Positions 62,731 to 64,000 of a stretch of DNA of 64,000 nucleotides are shown piece after piece. Under the pieces are notes generated by a model that saw nothing but the letters and a program-made list of their open reading frames with translations, searched no databases and was not told the origin of the DNA. Source of the DNA: Candidatus Endomicrobium neocapritermitis. GTDB taxonomy: Bacteria > Elusimicrobiota > Endomicrobiia > Endomicrobiales > Endomicrobiaceae. Each line of letters opens with the position of its first letter. Within the stretch, counting starts at the first letter, position 1. The position numbers were made by a program, and so were the translations under genes. The DNA lies in contig WRJZ01000052.1 of assembly GCA_009778325.1 (NCBI GenBank), positions 52,066 through 116,065 of the forward strand. Reading direction: 5' to 3'.

Positions 62731-63504
62731 ATGAAAATTACTATATGCGGTGCTGCCGGAAGGATGGGGCAGTCTATATTGGATATAGCAAAAGTTGACG
62801 AGACGGTTCAGGTTTGCGGAGCCGTAGAATATGAGAGCAGCCCTGCGATAGGCATGGGCAATCCCGCTATTGTACCGGCTTCAAAAATTGAAGAAGTTTT
62901 GCCCACAACCGAAGTTTTGATAGATTTTACAAATCCCGCAACCGCGTTAAAAAATCTTGAAATTGCCAAAAAGTATAAAATTCCTGTTGTAATAGGAACT
63001 ACAGGGTTTATTTCCGAGCAGAAAGAAAAAATAGCCGAGGCCGCGAAAGAAATTCCGGTTATGCTGTCGCCGAATATGTCGGTCGGCGTAAATATTTTAT
63101 TCAAACTTGTGGAAGAAGTTACAAAGCTGATTCCCGATTATGACATTGAAATTGTAGAGCTTCACCACAATAAAAAGAAAGACTCGCCTTCCGGAACAGC
63201 CGCGAAACTTGCGGAAATTGCAGCTTCGGCGGTAGGCAAGAACATAAATGACGTCGGCGTTTACGGAAGAAAAACAATTATGGGCGACAGAAAAAAAGAT
63301 GAAATCGGCGTGCTTTCGGTCAGAGGCGGAGACATAGTCGGCGAGCATACCGTTTATTTCGCGGGAACAGGAGAAAGAATAGAAATTACCCACAGAGCTC
63401 AGTCAAGAGACACTTTCGGCGCAGGAGCCGTCAGAGCGGCAAAATGGATTATAGGCAAAGAGCCAGGATTGTATGATATGCAGGATGTTTTAGGACTGAA
63501 ATAA
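62731..63504 (+). CDS. dapB: 4-hydroxy-tetrahydrodipicolinate reductase
   Basis: A 257-residue DapB. The N-terminal Rossmann motif CGAAGRMGQSIL binds NAD(P)H. IGTTGF, LSPNMSVGVNI and the signature ELHHNKKKDSPSGTA follow. The C-terminal RGGDIVGEHTVYFAGTGERIEITHRAQSRDTF is typical. GGGAGG precedes the ATG. It ends in a strong hairpin. It is the third lysine/DAP gene in a row. Confidence 0.97.
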   Translation: MKITICGAAGRMGQSILDIAKVDETVQVCGAVEYESSPAIGMGNPAIVPASKIEEVLPTTEVLIDFTNPATALKNLEIAKKYKIPVVIGTTGFISEQKEKIAEAAKEIPVMLSPNMSVGVNILFKLVEEVTKLIPDYDIEIVELHHNKKKDSPSGTAAKLAEIAASAVGKNINDVGVYGRKTIMGDRKKDEIGVLSVRGGDIVGEHTVYFAGTGERIEITHRAQSRDTFGAGAVRAAKWIIGKEPGLYDMQDVLGLK

Positions 63505-63522
63505 ATAGACGCAAGGACGCAG

Positions 63523-63567
63523 AATAACAAATGCAAGGATATTTATAATATCCTTGCATTTGTTATT
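63523..63567 (+). terminator. perfect 21-bp stem hairpin after dapB
   Basis: Arms of 21 bases (AATAACAAATGCAAGGATATT and complement) around a 3-base TAT loop. It probably ends the dapB transcript, although the T run is short. No gene is seen from here to 63803 apart from the promoter at 63743. Confidence 0.75.
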
Positions 63568-63742
63568 GTATCTAAAACTGCCAATAGTGTTGCTGATTCC
63601 GAAAAACTTGTATTTATCCGAGCGAAGCGGGGGGAATTGCTAAAAACAATATCTTCGGGCTAAAATGAGAGCAGGTTTTCCAACCGTGATTCAACAAAAA
63701 ATTTGATTAGAATATTTATGGAAAAGAAAAAGGTTTAGTAAC

Positions 63743-63796
63743 TTCACAATTTTTTCACATTGGTATCATATATATTTCTATTTTCTAATATATAAT
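63743..63796 (+). promoter_or_regulatory. Pho-box-like promoter of the last gene
   Basis: Two perfect direct repeats TTCACA-N5-TTCACA (63743-63759), then ATCATA and TTCTAT at the same 11-base period. -10 TATAAT is at 63791-63796. The distance from the second repeat's end to the -10 (31 bases between) equals that of the porin promoter at 42055. No good -35 is present. Confidence 0.65.
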
Positions 63797-63803
63797 TCTG
63801 ATT

Positions 63804-64000
63804 ATGAAAATAAGAAAAATTGTGTCAATTATTGTAGCCTCTTTTATAATTTTTCCTTGTTTAGCAAAAAGCGTGAATGCAAAAGAGGTCACGTCTTTAT
63901 GCGTAAATAGCGGTATATCAGGCTATTACGCGTTAATTTCTAAAGCCGCTTTTGACATGGTTACTGTTGTGTTACAAGATTTTTGTACCCCCCCCCCCCC
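63804..64000 (+). CDS. exported protein, 3' end beyond the window
   Basis: ATG 63804 opens a frame that stays open to the window end (65 codons). The first ~30 residues form a signal peptide (KIVSIIVASFIIFPCLAKSVNA). The next part is SLCVNSGISGYYALISKAAFDM. The frame then enters a run of C read as Pro. The gene lies behind a Pho-box-like promoter. No family can be named from 65 residues. Confidence 0.6.
   Translation, partial: MKIRKIVSIIVASFIIFPCLAKSVNAKEVTSLCVNSGISGYYALISKAAFDMVTVVLQDFCTPPP
63988..64000 (+). repeat. poly-C tract of at least 13 bases inside the last gene
   Basis: Thirteen C residues reach the window edge, so the true length is unknown. It lies in the coding frame of the last gene. 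A tract this long would be prone to slippage; an artefact at an assembly edge is equally possible. Confidence 0.8.

Overview
The window is a gene-dense bacterial chromosome segment of low-to-moderate G+C, with mostly co-directional (+ strand) genes. It carries Gram-negative features: porin-like and TolC-like outer-membrane proteins, lipoprotein maturation genes (lspA, lgt), Sec signal peptides and meso-DAP/lysine synthesis. Two exported proteins end in FlgD-like 'PNPFNP/PNPLQP' C-terminal domains, and there is a giant exported multidomain protein of a kind I associate with Elusimicrobiota and Omnitrophota. My best guess is an Elusimicrobiota (Endomicrobium-like) genome. That is inference; no rRNA or other decisive marker is present.

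Layout. 1-9.7 kb: the end of a MalK/UgpC-type ABC ATPase gene, a lipoprotein, malic enzyme with two-subunit class I fumarase (fumarate to malate to pyruvate), coaX, a paralogous pair of exported proteins and a large exported protein. 9.7-19 kb: CIRCE-controlled groES-groEL, yggS-proC-yggU, then ileS-lspA-lgt-rluD. 19-26 kb (minus strand): a small exported protein with a damaged lipobox, a protein of about 1918 aa with GNAT and RelA/SpoT-type HD domains, and a small membrane protein. 26-36 kb: the CIRCE-controlled hrcA-grpE-dnaK block, separated from dnaJ by a 4.6 kb accessory island. The island holds a membrane protein with a tiny repeat peptide, a zinc ribbon, a chagasin-type inhibitor, a REP-associated transposase with perfect 19-bp flanking inverted repeats, a 2'-5' RNA ligase-like protein, a C_GCAxxG_C_C protein and a RhuM-Fic protein preceded by a 45-aa ORF. 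36-48 kb: phosphate regulation and uptake (phoB-phoR-like pair, porin with a Pho-box-like promoter, pstS, pstC, pstA, pstB, phoU), interrupted by a minus-strand glycosidase-like exoprotein. 49-51 kb: tRNA-Ala(GGC) preceded by a broken copy of itself, then yjbQ and rsmD. 51-64 kb: arginine genes (argB, argD, argG, argH), a TolC-like protein, a patatin, a TPR protein and the lysine/DAP genes lysA, dapA, dapB. A new exported-protein gene running off the end also has a Pho-box-like promoter.

The most striking feature lies between the genes. About 18 intergenic spacers hold members of one family of modular inverted-repeat elements. Each has a purine-rich left arm built of 6-9-nt tandem words, a core resembling GGCAAAGAC..ACGACC..AGCTCCTC or a pair of small hairpins, and a complementary right arm, often ending (T)GCCGTT just before the next gene's ribosome-binding site. 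The arm 'words' differ between elements (GAAGCTGA, ATTACGA, GATAAGA, AGTTCAGA, AGAATAG and others) while left and right arms stay complementary. Two ~230-bp arrays of mini-hairpins joined by a constant ATGATGT linker, in opposite orientation 5 kb apart, differ by paired, compensating changes. I consider these hairpin systems the best candidate for something undescribed here.
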